This document shows, one piece after another, positions 8,869 through 17,850 of a stretch of 64,000 bases of DNA. The stretch's first letter is position 1. Each line of letters opens with the position of its first letter. The stretch is from JOPF136 sp963773835 (lineage in GTDB: Bacteria > Acidobacteriota > Terriglobia > Acidiferrales > UBA7541): assembly GCA_963773835.1 (NCBI GenBank), contig CAVZCQ010000004.1, forward strand, positions 1,352,667-1,416,666, written 5' to 3'. The notes under the pieces were generated by a model. It was not told the DNA's origin. It saw only the letters and a program-made list of their open reading frames with translations, and did no database searches. Position numbers and translations under genes: made by a program.

Positions 8869-10389
8869 ATGAGAAAGGTGCAGTGCGCCGGCCTGGTGGT
8901 TCTGACGTGCGCCTGTGCGGGCTGGGCCGATGCACAGAACCCGCCTCCTACAGCCTCGACCACATCTCCCGTCACCGTTGCCTCGGCTGGCCCGATCGCG
9001 GGGCACGAGGAGCGCGCTCCGCAGAGAGCGAGCGCGCGGATTATCCCCCTGATCGTTCCTCGAGGCACACCGCTCGAAATCGCTTTGGACGAGGAAGTGC
9101 GAGTGAAAAAAGCGGGGCAGGAGGTGCGGGGCAAAGTGATTGAACCGGTGTATGCGTTCGACCGGATGGTGATTCCGGCAGGAACGGTGGTGACGGGGCA
9201 CATCACGAACCTGGGAGACATCTCGGGGGGGAAGCGCACGCTCTCGGTGCTGGATGCCAACTTCACGCCCGACCACGCAGTGACACTGGAATTCGAGGAA
9301 CTGGAGCTGGCCAACGGCGCGCACATGCGGCTGCACACCACGGTGACCCCGGGGACCGGAAACCTGGTGGAATTCGTGCAGGCAGAGGGAGGAAAGCGAG
9401 GCCTGAAGCAGCAAGCATCGGAAAAAATCGATCAGGCCAAGCAGCAGGCCAAGCAGGCGTGGAACGACGCGAAGAAGCAAGTGACCGAGCCAGGCCGGAT
9501 GCATCGGCTGGCGCGGTACATTTACTCGCAGCTTCCGGTGCATCCGCACTATCTGGACGCGGGGACGCTGTACTCGGCGGAATTAGACGAGCCGCTGGAT
9601 TTCGGGACGATGGCGTTGACGGAGAAGATGGCGTCCACGATAGGCCAGAGGCCTGCGCCGGGCAGCGTGGTGCACGCGCGGCTGATCACGCCGCTCAGTT
9701 CCGCAACGACGCAGCAGGGGGAGCTGATCGAAGCCGTGCTCTCGCGACCGTTGTTCGAGGGAGACGACCTGCTGTTTCCGACGGGGAGCAGGCTGAGGGG
9801 CACGGTGCTGCAAGCAGAGCCGGCGCACAAACTGCATCATAACGGGCAGCTCCGAATCGTGTTCCATCAATTGCAGCCACCGGAGGGCACAGAACAAAAA
9901 GTGACGGCGGTACCCGTGGGGGTGGCAGCGGCGAAAGCGGAACACCTGGAACTGGACTCGGAAGGCGGGGCCCAGGCAACGTCGCCGAAAACCCGCTATT
10001 TGAACACCGCACTGGCGATCGGACTGGCGGCAACCTCGTCCGGATCGGACGGCGATTCGCGCGATGGAGGAGGCGCTCAGGGGGGAAACGCGAGCAACCG
10101 GGTGGCGGGCGGGGCAGGCGGATTCAAACTGGTAGGCATCCTGGTGGGCGCGTTTGTGCATTCGCAGCCGCTGGGGATGGCGATGGGTGCGCTGGGCGCG
10201 GGCCGGTCGATTTACGGAAATTTTCTGAGCCAGGGACACGAGGTGGTGTTTCCAAAGAATACGGCGATGGACGTGAGCGTGGGAGGAAATCCGTCCCCGC
10301 CGGTGTGCAGCAGTCCCACGAGTGGCGCCGATGCCGTGCAGGTGGGAGCAGCCGCGGCCTGCACGCTGCGGCATGCGCGCATCCTCTAG
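8869..10389 (+). CDS. Secreted hypothetical protein, acidobacterial type
   Basis: A 506-residue protein with a signal peptide (MRKVQCAGLVVLTCACAGWADAQ). ATG 8869 is used because AAAGAGG precedes it and the upstream extension is not signal-like. Two similar beta-rich segments are visible: about residues 60-145 (PRGTPLEIALDEEVRVK, IPAGTVVTGHITNL) and about 225-335 (AGTLYSAELDEPLDFG, FPTGSRLRGTVLQAE), separated by a charged helical linker (KQQASEKIDQAKQQAKQAW). The layout resembles two copies of one envelope domain. A Gly-rich stretch near residue 400-430 may be membrane-associated. No enzyme motif is recognised and the function is unknown. Confidence 0.65.
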   Translation: MRKVQCAGLVVLTCACAGWADAQNPPPTASTTSPVTVASAGPIAGHEERAPQRASARIIPLIVPRGTPLEIALDEEVRVKKAGQEVRGKVIEPVYAFDRMVIPAGTVVTGHITNLGDISGGKRTLSVLDANFTPDHAVTLEFEELELANGAHMRLHTTVTPGTGNLVEFVQAEGGKRGLKQQASEKIDQAKQQAKQAWNDAKKQVTEPGRMHRLARYIYSQLPVHPHYLDAGTLYSAELDEPLDFGTMALTEKMASTIGQRPAPGSVVHARLITPLSSATTQQGELIEAVLSRPLFEGDDLLFPTGSRLRGTVLQAEPAHKLHHNGQLRIVFHQLQPPEGTEQKVTAVPVGVAAAKAEHLELDSEGGAQATSPKTRYLNTALAIGLAATSSGSDGDSRDGGGAQGGNASNRVAGGAGGFKLVGILVGAFVHSQPLGMAMGALGAGRSIYGNFLSQGHEVVFPKNTAMDVSVGGNPSPPVCSSPTSGADAVQVGAAAACTLRHARIL

Positions 10390-10548
10390 GCTCCGCCGCA
10401 GCGACGGCGAGCCGAGAGCGTTTCGATCCCCCGAGAAAGGCGCAGGGATTTTCACTCCGCGCCACAACTGCTCCAACAGTTTGCGCAACGAGGAAGATTT
10501 GCGCGGAAAACCGCTGATCGCGCCGCGGGATCCCGCCTGCGAGCCGAC

Positions 10549-11271
10549 TCAGGAAGCATGGGCTGCGGCTGTTTCGGCGGGAAACTTCTCGACCAGCTGG
10601 AAATGAGCGGTGAACCACGCGGCGGCCACTCTGGCCACTTCTTCGAGTGCTCCCGGCTCTTCGAACAGATGAGTGGCGCCGGGAACGACGAGCAGCTTCT
10701 TGTCGCTGCAACCCAGATCTGCCAGCGCCCTGCGATTGAAGGTGATGACCGGCTCGTCGTGGCCGCCAACAATAAGAAGCGTGGGAGCGCGAACCGAGCC
10801 CAGGGCATCGGCAGCGAGGTCCGGGCGTCCGCCACGGGAAACCACAGCAGCGATGAGGTCGGGAAATTCGGCCGCAGCGAGGAGAGCCGCGGCAGCGCCG
10901 GTGCTGGCGCCGAAATAGCCGACATTTAGGTCTCTCGTTTCCGGGATTTTGAGGACCCATCTAGTGGCGGCGGCCAGGCGTTGCGCGAGGAAAGGAATGT
11001 CGAAACGAAGCTCGCCCGTCTGTTGATCCACCGATTCTTCCTCGCGGGTGAGGAGATCAAAGAGCAGGGTGGCAACGCCCTGGGATTGAAGAGTCTGGGC
11101 CACAAAGCGATTGCGGGGGCTGTGGCGGCTGCTGCCACTGCCATGAGCGAACAGGACCAATCCCAGAGCGCCACGGGGAAGAGCCAGAGTGCCTTCCAGA
11201 GTTGCGCCGCAGATGTCGATTAAGACTTCGCGGTAGAGGGTGATGCGATCCGAGATTGTGCCCGCGGCCAT
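10549..11271 (-). CDS. Alpha/beta hydrolase (dienelactone-hydrolase type)
   Basis: A 240-residue alpha/beta hydrolase. It has the oxyanion HGSGSS segment, nucleophile elbow GASTG, acid GGHDEPV and histidine GATHLFEEPG. AAGGAG precedes ATG 11271 at seven bases. It lies 36 bases after a phosphoribosyltransferase on the same strand, a pairing often seen as neighbours or fusions in bacteria. The substrate is unknown. Confidence 0.82.
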   Translation of the reverse strand: MAAGTISDRITLYREVLIDICGATLEGTLALPRGALGLVLFAHGSGSSRHSPRNRFVAQTLQSQGVATLLFDLLTREEESVDQQTGELRFDIPFLAQRLAAATRWVLKIPETRDLNVGYFGASTGAAAALLAAAEFPDLIAAVVSRGGRPDLAADALGSVRAPTLLIVGGHDEPVITFNRRALADLGCSDKKLLVVPGATHLFEEPGALEEVARVAAAWFTAHFQLVEKFPAETAAAHAS

Positions 11272-11307
11272 GATGGAGCTCCTTTCCAGGACAATTGATT
11301 CCTGCTG

Positions 11308-11985
11308 CTATGCGCTCTGGAGAGCGGGGTGCGTAGCGAGAGCGAGCAGTTCGCTCACCTCCTCATCGGTTACCTGGGAGAAGTCGGCGTAAAACTGTCC
11401 GATGGCGTAGAAGAATCCCGGCGTGTGGGGACAGACGAGCTCATCGACTTCGGGTCTGAGGCGAATGCAGGTAGCCTGAGGCGCGACGGGCACTGCCACC
11501 ACCAATCGAGCGGGCTTTGACTGCCGCAAGGCTTGAACGGCGGCGCGCATGCTGGAGCCGGTAGCTAGGCCGTCGTCCACGAGGATTACGGTGCGGCCAC
11601 TGACGGCGAGAGCGGGCCGGTCGCCGCGGTAGAGCCGTTCGCGGCGCGCCAACTCCTCTCGAGCGGCCTTCGTGCAACTTTCGATTTGCTGTTCGGGGAT
11701 CGCGAGGGCGTCCACAATCTCCTGATCCAGGATGCGGATGCCGCCGCTGGAAACGGCGCCGAAAGCGAGTTCCTCGTGGCCCGGGACACCGAGTTTCCGT
11801 GAGACAAAAATGTCCAACGGGGCGTGCAGGACTTTGGCAACTTCAAAAGCGACAACGACACCGCCGCGAGGAATGCCGAGCACCAGGACATCCTTGCGGT
11901 CCACATAAGGGCGGAGATGCGCGGCGAGATCGCTGCCAGCTTCTGCGCGGTCCTGGAAAATCACCGAGTCCCCGAAAAGAGACAT
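11308..11985 (-). CDS. Phosphoribosyltransferase
   Basis: A 225-residue PRTase-fold protein. ATG 11985 (MSLFGDSVIF) is chosen because GAGG sits six bases upstream; the two earlier ATG/TTG options overlap that site. The PRPP-binding loop is VILVDDGLATG at about 133-143, and the N-terminal part has the GIPRGG loop (about 37-42). The family transfers or binds phosphoribose, but stand-alone members like this often have no known base. First gene of a two-gene unit with the hydrolase. Confidence 0.82.
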   Translation of the reverse strand: MSLFGDSVIFQDRAEAGSDLAAHLRPYVDRKDVLVLGIPRGGVVVAFEVAKVLHAPLDIFVSRKLGVPGHEELAFGAVSSGGIRILDQEIVDALAIPEQQIESCTKAAREELARRERLYRGDRPALAVSGRTVILVDDGLATGSSMRAAVQALRQSKPARLVVAVPVAPQATCIRLRPEVDELVCPHTPGFFYAIGQFYADFSQVTDEEVSELLALATHPALQSA

Positions 11986-12267
11986 ATTCATCCTCAGGTG
12001 AATCGGCGCGGTCCCCGGCGGCATTCCGTCCGAGAAAACCATGAAGCCGCCGGGCTCTCGCCCCTACTACCCCGAAAGCATTTTGGCGCCGGGATGAGCG
12101 GGCTGGCAGTGAACTGAGTCACAGGTGCGAGTGACGCGAGGCACAGATGGCCCGGGGTGCGGCGAGCCGGGACGATTTTTCAGGCTGGGGGACACGCTCA
12201 CATCCCCTGCCTGCGGCCTGGCCATCACGAACAGTGCGGGGTGGGACGTTAGACGCGGCGGTGGGCC

Positions 12268-13068
12268 CTACTGCCGTCCCACTTGTTGTGCCGACAAGAA
12301 CTGCAGAACGGGCTGATGCGCCTGCTTGGGCTGGTCGGTAAAAAAGATGTGACCGGCATCGGCGATCTTGACGAGTTGGGCGCCCGGGATCCGTCCGGCA
12401 ATGAGATCGGCGTTGCCGGGGGGAACCAGGCGGTCGTTGACGCCGTGGAGCACCAAAGTGGGAGCCTGGATCTGGGGCAAACGGTCGTAGGCTTGCCAGG
12501 ACATGATGGCCTGCAGTTGGGCGTAAAACCCCTCGGGCAGGGGATAGAACTGGCTGAGCACAGCCAAATCCTCTTCAATCCGTGCCGGCGGAGTCCGGGA
12601 ATCGTAGATGAAGGGCACGATGGCCCTGGCGCGTTCTTGGGGGGCGAGGCCGGTGCGAAACAAAACCTCAATCGAGGCGGGGTCGGGCTGAACGGCATTT
12701 GGGCCGCCCGGGGCGGTGCAGGCAAGAGTGAGCGAGCGAACGCGCTGGGGATATTGCAGAGCGAACTCCTGCGCGATCATCCCGCCCATCGAGGCACCGA
12801 GCAGATGCGCAGCAGTGACGCCCGCGGCATCGAGAACGGCAGCGGCATCGGAGGCCAGGGCCGCGATGGAATAGGGGCCGGGAGGCACGGCGCTCCGCCC
12901 GGCGCCGCGGTTGTCGAAGGCGATGGTGCGGTAGTGGGCGGAGAGAACGGGCCGGGTGCGATGCCACATGTTGGAGGCCCAGCCGAGGCCCATGATCAGC
13001 AGGACCGGAGCCCCCTCGCCGGCTTCATCCCAGTAGATTCTTGTTCCGTTGTTCTCGGTGAAGGACAT
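12268..13068 (-). CDS. Alpha/beta hydrolase
   Basis: A 266-residue hydrolase of the classic alpha/beta fold. It has HG-like oxyanion residues in LIMGLGWAS, the nucleophile elbow GASMGG, Asp in HGVNDRLVPP and His in DAGHIFF. GAGGAG lies about five bases before ATG 13068. It follows the CurA-like reductase by 41 bases and is probably co-transcribed. The ester, lactone or thioester substrate cannot be named from sequence. Confidence 0.83.
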   Translation of the reverse strand: MSFTENNGTRIYWDEAGEGAPVLLIMGLGWASNMWHRTRPVLSAHYRTIAFDNRGAGRSAVPPGPYSIAALASDAAAVLDAAGVTAAHLLGASMGGMIAQEFALQYPQRVRSLTLACTAPGGPNAVQPDPASIEVLFRTGLAPQERARAIVPFIYDSRTPPARIEEDLAVLSQFYPLPEGFYAQLQAIMSWQAYDRLPQIQAPTLVLHGVNDRLVPPGNADLIAGRIPGAQLVKIADAGHIFFTDQPKQAHQPVLQFLSAQQVGRQ

Positions 13069-13109
13069 TCGGCTCCTCAGCCGCGCACAAATGCAGGACC
13101 CGCTCGGGA

Positions 13110-14117
13110 TCAGGCTTCAGCAATTTTCAGGATCAGCTTACCGTGATTCTCGCCGCTGAAAAGCATCAGAAGGGTATCGGGGAATTTCTGGAGACCTTCG
13201 ACGATGTGCTCGCGCGATTTCAATTTGCCTTCGGCGATCCATCCGGCCATCTCGCGCAGCCCTTCAGCCCAGCGGGCGGCATAGTCGCCGACGACGAAGC
13301 CGGTCATGGTGCCGTGATTGACGAGCAGCGAGAGATAGTTGGAGGGCCCTTTGGGGGGAATCGTGCTGTTGTACTGCGAAATGGCGCCGCAGATGATGAC
13401 CCGCCCGTTTCGCGCCAGCAGAGAGAGCGCGACCTCAAGAATCTCGCCGCCCACGTTGTCGAAGAAGACGTCCACGCCCTTGGGACAATGCTGCTGCAAC
13501 GCCCGATAAACGCTGCCGGCCTTGTAGTCGATAGCGCCGTCAAATCCCAGATCCTGAAGAAAGCTGCATTTCTCCGCGCCTCCGGCAATTCCTACCACGC
13601 GGCAGCCCTTGATGCGCGCAATCTGTCCGACGACCGCGCCCACCGCACCAGCGGCTCCGGAGATGACAACCGTCTCGCCCGGTTGTGGCCGGCCAATGTC
13701 CAAAAGGCCGAAGTAGGCGGTGAGGCCGGGCATTCCGAGAGCGCTCAGATAGAGCGGCAGGGGCGCCGCTGCGGCATCCACTTTTCGCAGGCCGGAGCCC
13801 TTGGTTAGGGCATATTCCTGGACACCGAGAGGGCCATAGACATAATCACCGGGCGCGAAATTGGCATTGCGGGAAGCGGCCACGCGGCCCAGCGCGAGGG
13901 CGCGCATCACCTCGCCGATGGCTACCGGGGGGATATAGGAGCGTCGATCGTTCATCCAGCCGCGCATCGCGGGGTCGAGCGAGATGTAAAGGATACGGAC
14001 GAGAAGTTCGCCATCGCCAGGCTCGCGCACGGGCTCTTCCTTGTAACTCCAGTCGGTGGGCTTGGGAAGGCCGGCGGGCCGGGCGGCGAGCTCGAATTTG
14101 TGGTTTACGGCACTCAT
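13110..14117 (-). CDS. curA: NADPH-dependent zinc-independent reductase (CurA/leukotriene-B4-dehydrogenase type)
   Basis: A 335-residue medium-chain reductase lacking the zinc ligands. Signatures: YISLDPAMRGWM near residue 45, the nucleotide-binding loop GAAGAVGAVVGQIA, FFDNVGGE, and ISQYN. Relatives reduce double bonds of alpha,beta-unsaturated ketones or aldehydes with NADPH. GGAGG is seven bases before the ATG. It is divergent from the ACAD11-like dehydrogenase across a palindromic operator, so both probably answer to one TetR-type signal. The symbol is by family resemblance. Confidence 0.8.
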   Translation of the reverse strand: MSAVNHKFELAARPAGLPKPTDWSYKEEPVREPGDGELLVRILYISLDPAMRGWMNDRRSYIPPVAIGEVMRALALGRVAASRNANFAPGDYVYGPLGVQEYALTKGSGLRKVDAAAAPLPLYLSALGMPGLTAYFGLLDIGRPQPGETVVISGAAGAVGAVVGQIARIKGCRVVGIAGGAEKCSFLQDLGFDGAIDYKAGSVYRALQQHCPKGVDVFFDNVGGEILEVALSLLARNGRVIICGAISQYNSTIPPKGPSNYLSLLVNHGTMTGFVVGDYAARWAEGLREMAGWIAEGKLKSREHIVEGLQKFPDTLLMLFSGENHGKLILKIAEA

Positions 14118-14139
14118 GGGGGGAGCCTCCGCAATCGGC

Positions 14140-14167
14140 GAGAGTGACTCTCACATGAAAGTGACTC
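14140..14167. promoter_or_regulatory. Palindromic operator GAGAGTGACTCTC plus half-site
   Basis: A perfect 13-base palindrome at 14140-14152 (GAGAGT-G-ACTCTC) with a second AGTGACTC half-site at 14160-14167. It lies between the divergent curA and acyl-CoA dehydrogenase genes. The half-site overlaps the proposed -35. The same core (AGAGTnACTCT) occurs upstream of the TetR gene at 41.98 kb, which suggests that regulator binds both. Confidence 0.6.
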
Positions 14168-14190
14168 GCGCATCGGGCATTGTATATAAT
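14161..14190 (+). promoter_or_regulatory. Promoter of acyl-CoA dehydrogenase
   Basis: TATAAT at 14185-14190 with GTGACT at 14161-14166, an 18-base spacer. It would start transcription near 14197, about 64 bases before the GTG start. The operator half-site covers the -35, fitting repression. Confidence 0.55.
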
Positions 14191-14260
14191 CTCCGGCGCG
14201 CCGCCAATCAACAGAGGCTCCTTTGGAGCTGCGCGGGCGGCGTGCGGACGGGCCACCCAC

Positions 14261-15487
14261 GTGGACTTCGAATTCAGCGAGAAGGTGAAGGAGTTCGAGC
14301 GGCGCGTGCGCGCGTTCCTGGAAGAGCACATCTATCCCAACGAGCAGCGCTACCAGGAAGAAATCGGCCGGGACCGCTGGAAGCCGTCGCGCCTGATCGA
14401 AGAGCTGAAGCCGAAGGCGCGCGCTGCGGGACTGTGGAACCTGTTCCTGCCGGACAAGGAGTACGGGGCGGGACTGACCAATCTGGAGTATGCGCCGCTG
14501 TGTGAGTTGACGGGGCGCAGCGTGATGGCTCCCGAGGTGTTCAACTGCTCGGCGCCGGACACCGGAAACATGGAAGTGCTGGCGCAGTACGGCACGGCGG
14601 AGCAAAAAGAGCGATGGTTGAAACCGCTGCTGGCCGGGGAGATTCGGTCGTGTTTTGCGATGACGGAGCCGGCCGTGGCCTCTTCCGACGCGACGAATAT
14701 CGAAGCGAGCATCGTTCGCGACGGCGGCGAGTACGTGCTGAACGGCCGCAAGTGGTGGATTTCGGGCGCGGGGGATCCGCGCTGCAAAATCGCCATCTTC
14801 ATGGGCAAAACGGACCGTTCCGCGCCCGTGCACAAGCAACAATCCATGATCCTGGTGCCGATGGACGCGGCGGGTGTGCGGGTGGAGCGGCAGCTCACCG
14901 TGTTCGGCTACGACCATGCGCCGCACGGACACGGCGAAATCACTTTCGAGGATGTGCGCGTACCGGCGTCGAACCTGCTGCTCGGGGAGGGCCGCGGATT
15001 CGAGATCGCGCAGGGGAGACTAGGCCCGGGGCGCATCCATCACTGCATGCGGTGCATCGGAGTGGCGGAGCGCGCGCTGGAGATGATGTGCAGCCGCGTG
15101 GTCTCGCGCGTCGCGTTTGGCAAGCCGCTCGCCGAACAAGGCATCATCCGCGCGGCGATTGCGGAGTCGCGGATGGAGATCGAGCAAGCCCGGCTGCTCA
15201 CGTTGAAGGCGGCGCACCTGATGGACACGGTGGGGAACAAAGCAGCCCGCGCGGAGATCGCGATGATCAAGGTGGTGGCGCCGAACATGGCACTGCGCGT
15301 GCTCGATCGCGCGATTCAGGCGTTCGGCGGCGCGGGCGTGTCTGAGGACACGTTTCTCGCCGCCGCGTGGGCCAACGTCCGAACGCTGCGGCTGGCTGAC
15401 GGACCCGACGAAGTGCACGCGGAATCGATCGCGAAAGGGGAACTTCGGAAGTGGAGCAAGCCGGGGACGCCGCCGTCTGCGCGTTGA
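14261..15487 (+). CDS. Acyl-CoA dehydrogenase, ACAD10/ACAD11 type
   Basis: A 408-residue FAD enzyme closely resembling the dehydrogenase half of ACAD11. Seen: APEVFNCSAPDTGNMEVLA, SCFAMTEPxVASSDATN, GRKWWISGAGDPRCK, GRGFEIAQGRLGPGRIHHCMR and RLADGPDEVHAESIAK. GTG 14261 is the only start between the TATAAT box and the conserved N-terminus. In the known pathway a partner kinase phosphorylates a 4-hydroxyacyl-CoA and the dehydrogenase-fold protein eliminates phosphate to an enoyl-CoA. A matching kinase is at 25896-26963, so this may be a split system. It could also be a simple dehydrogenase. Confidence 0.85.
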   Translation: MDFEFSEKVKEFERRVRAFLEEHIYPNEQRYQEEIGRDRWKPSRLIEELKPKARAAGLWNLFLPDKEYGAGLTNLEYAPLCELTGRSVMAPEVFNCSAPDTGNMEVLAQYGTAEQKERWLKPLLAGEIRSCFAMTEPAVASSDATNIEASIVRDGGEYVLNGRKWWISGAGDPRCKIAIFMGKTDRSAPVHKQQSMILVPMDAAGVRVERQLTVFGYDHAPHGHGEITFEDVRVPASNLLLGEGRGFEIAQGRLGPGRIHHCMRCIGVAERALEMMCSRVVSRVAFGKPLAEQGIIRAAIAESRMEIEQARLLTLKAAHLMDTVGNKAARAEIAMIKVVAPNMALRVLDRAIQAFGGAGVSEDTFLAAAWANVRTLRLADGPDEVHAESIAKGELRKWSKPGTPPSAR

Positions 15488-15580
15488 TGGCCGGCCGGCC
15501 CGCGAGCGGAGTTCTTCCGAAAGAATGGACTGCCTGGCCGGTCACTTAAAAACGCAGGAAAGCTTTAGAGAGGTCAGAAG

Positions 15581-16648
15581 TTATTTCGAGCGCGGTCCCA
15601 GCCAGTGCTCGATGTGCGGCCAAGTGATCTTGTGGGCGCCACTCCCGGCCATGATTCCAATGTGGCCTCCCGAGACGCGGAACAGTTCCTTGTCTTTGCT
15701 GCTCACTTTGGAAAGGATGGCTTCCGACTGACAGGGCGGAGTGATGTGGTCTGTTTCCGCAATCACCGTCAAGAGATTGGCGCGGATGCGGCTCAGATCC
15801 ACGCGTTCGCCGCGAATGATCCACTCTCCTCGCATGAGCCGGTCGTTGCGGTACAGGTCGACCACCAACTGGCGGAACGCGCCGCCGGCGAGCGGCACAT
15901 TGTCGGTAACCCAGGTGTTCATCGCCTTCCAGGCTTCAACCACTTGAGGGTTCGACAGGTTATCCCATAGCTTTAGATAGTTGAGAACGTAGTTGTCGAC
16001 CGGTTTGAGTGCCCGTGCGCCGTAGTCGATCATTTCCCCCGGCATGTTGCCCAGGGCCGCCAGAACTTTGTCGACATCAAAAAAGCGCTCGTCCACCCAC
16101 TTGGCAAAGGTGATGCCTTGCTTATTGGAAAAATCGAGCGGCGCCGTCAGCAGAATGAGGTTGCGTAATCCATTATCCGGGCGCAAAGCGGAGTAGACCG
16201 TGGCGAGGATGGCCCCAATGCACCATCCGAGCATGCTGAATTCCTCGACCTCCGCGAGCGCTTTCATCTTGCGGATGGCGCGCGGCATGTACTCCAAGGT
16301 GTAATCGTCGAACCTCAGATTCTTGTCTTCCGGCCCCGGAGATCCCCAATCGAGCAGGTAAAGGTCATAGCCCTGGCTGACCATGAACTCGACAAAACTG
16401 TGTCCGGGCCGAAGATCAAGAACGTAGGGCCGGTTCATCAGCGCGAAGACCATGAGAAGGGGAACCGGATGGCGCTTTTCTTTGGGAACGACGGGAACAT
16501 AACGATAAAGCTTGGCCTTATTGAGCGTCCAGACCAACTGCTTGGGCGTCTGTGCTATCGGAGCCTTGGCCGTCACCGCTTTGCTGAAAGAGGTCAGCTT
16601 TTCCGCCAGGGCCACAAACTGGTCAGGGACCACCGCAGCCTCTGCCAT
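15581..16648 (-). CDS. phaC: Class III PHA synthase catalytic subunit PhaC
   Basis: A 355-residue polyhydroxyalkanoate synthase that polymerises (R)-3-hydroxyacyl-CoA on granules. Catalytic triad: Cys143 in the lipase-like box GWCIG, Asp300 in ETDHITPP, His329 in SGGHIG. Length and motifs fit class III (PhaC with PhaE). ATG 16648 with GGGGAG eight bases upstream is preferred to the TTG at 16654, which overlaps the phaE stop. phaE ends three bases before it, so the two are translated as a unit. It converges on the ACAD11-like gene. Confidence 0.92.
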   Translation of the reverse strand: MAEAAVVPDQFVALAEKLTSFSKAVTAKAPIAQTPKQLVWTLNKAKLYRYVPVVPKEKRHPVPLLMVFALMNRPYVLDLRPGHSFVEFMVSQGYDLYLLDWGSPGPEDKNLRFDDYTLEYMPRAIRKMKALAEVEEFSMLGWCIGAILATVYSALRPDNGLRNLILLTAPLDFSNKQGITFAKWVDERFFDVDKVLAALGNMPGEMIDYGARALKPVDNYVLNYLKLWDNLSNPQVVEAWKAMNTWVTDNVPLAGGAFRQLVVDLYRNDRLMRGEWIIRGERVDLSRIRANLLTVIAETDHITPPCQSEAILSKVSSKDKELFRVSGGHIGIMAGSGAHKITWPHIEHWLGPRSK

Positions 16649-16650
16649 AA

Positions 16651-17064
16651 TCAACTCTCCCCTTCCGGCACCTGCACCTGTGGCGCGGCCGGAGCAGGTT
16701 TCCGCCTGCGGGCCGCGGATGCCCGTTTGGACACCAACTTGACGACGTGGTCCAGCTTGGCATCCAGGTCGTCCAGTTTCATTTCCACATTGGTGAGACG
16801 TTCCGCCAGGCTGGCGAAATCAGCGCGCGAAGGCATGCTCAGCTGCTGCAGGGTCTGCAGCATCACTTTCTCGAGGGTTTCTCGAAACGGAGATGACGCC
16901 ATAAGATAGGTGTCGAGCATGATCCCCGTAGCCTTGGCGTAAGCCTCCGTGTTCACGGCGTCCACCATGGTCTTGGACCAAGCGTCGAGATACGTATCCC
17001 GCATTTCGCGGAATGCGGCCGTGGGGTCCCCGTCCTTGCCTTTGGTGCCGCGTTCATCTGCCAT
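16651..17064 (-). CDS. phaE: PHA synthase subunit PhaE-like
   Basis: A short (137-residue) helical partner of PhaC. ATG 17064 (MADERGTKGK) has GGGAGGA six bases upstream. It contains AFREMRDTYLDAWSK and a coiled segment NVEMKLDDLDAKLDHVVKLV, followed by a basic, Pro/Ala-rich tail. Class III partners activate PhaC. Its place directly before phaC supports the call more than sequence alone. Typical PhaE proteins are longer, so it is a short form. Confidence 0.78.
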   Translation of the reverse strand: MADERGTKGKDGDPTAAFREMRDTYLDAWSKTMVDAVNTEAYAKATGIMLDTYLMASSPFRETLEKVMLQTLQQLSMPSRADFASLAERLTNVEMKLDDLDAKLDHVVKLVSKRASAARRRKPAPAAPQVQVPEGES

Positions 17065-17171
17065 CGCCAATCCTCCCAAACGAAACAACACGGAGGCAGT
17101 CATTCACCGTGCGGACCGCAGGCCGAACAACCAAGCCAGGCCCGAGTGCGCAATCACAGTATACAACCGCA

Positions 17172-17747
17172 TCACGCGGCCGTGGCGTTCTTCAGCGGCT
17201 TGGAGGCGATGTCGACCATGGTCTTCTGCGTTTCCACCAGCAGATCCAGGCCGGATTGAAATGCTTCGGCAGCCGGGTTCGAGATGCGGAACTGTTTCTT
17301 GGCGGTCTCGTAGGCCGTCTTGTGCTGCTGGGAGTAGTAGTCGAGCGCCTTCTTCTGGGCCGCTACGGAGTGCTCCACGGTCTGCTGGAAAAGCGCGGTC
17401 ACGCCTTCTGCCACCTTGGCAACGGATCCGCCGCGCTCCTTGGCCAGATCGGCGAGGGTGCGGCTTTGCGACACGGCCAGATCGATGGCGCCCTTTTGCG
17501 TCTCCACAACCCGCTCGAAGGACTGGCCGAGCAGGTCGAACAGAAACAATCCCGGCGTCTCCGGCACAAAATGGAAAACCTTCTTGCAGGTGCCGATGAA
17601 TTCTGCATTCTGTTCGGCGGCGATTTCCAGGGACTTTTTCTGAAGTTCCGCCAGCCGTTCCACGCTTCTGGTATAGAGAGGAATGAAATTCTCCAGGGCT
17701 TCGGGCTTGATGCCCGCGCTCTTGGTTGACTTCTTGGGGCTGCTCAT
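17172..17747 (-). CDS. Phasin family granule protein
   Basis: A 191-residue helical phasin that coats PHA granules. ATG 17747 (MSSPKKSTKSAG) has AGGAG six bases upstream; the longer reading begins inside the regulatory palindrome. The body is amphipathic (SVERLAELQKKSLEIAAEQNAEF, LAVSQSRTLADLAKERGG, AQKKALDYYSQQHKTAYE). It precedes phaE-phaC on the same strand and faces phaR across a PhaR-type box, so it is expected to be repressed by PhaR until granules form. Confidence 0.85.
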   Translation of the reverse strand: MSSPKKSTKSAGIKPEALENFIPLYTRSVERLAELQKKSLEIAAEQNAEFIGTCKKVFHFVPETPGLFLFDLLGQSFERVVETQKGAIDLAVSQSRTLADLAKERGGSVAKVAEGVTALFQQTVEHSVAAQKKALDYYSQQHKTAYETAKKQFRISNPAAEAFQSGLDLLVETQKTMVDIASKPLKNATAA

Positions 17748-17778
17748 GTTCTGCTCCTTTAGAGAGATATTGTCATTC

Positions 17779-17795
17779 ATGCTGCACTGCAGCAT
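17779..17795. promoter_or_regulatory. PhaR-type operator ATGCTGCACTGCAGCAT
   Basis: A 17-base palindrome containing CTGC-ACT-GCAG, which fits the CTGC-n3-GCAG element known for PhaR in alphaproteobacteria. Outer CATTCA/TGAATG arms extend the symmetry. It lies between the divergent phasin and phaR genes, the classic site for autorepression. Confidence 0.75.
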
Positions 17796-17850
17796 AATTG
17801 AATGATAGCGCGTTCCCGGTGGATGTCAAGCAGAAAATGTGGGCAATCCA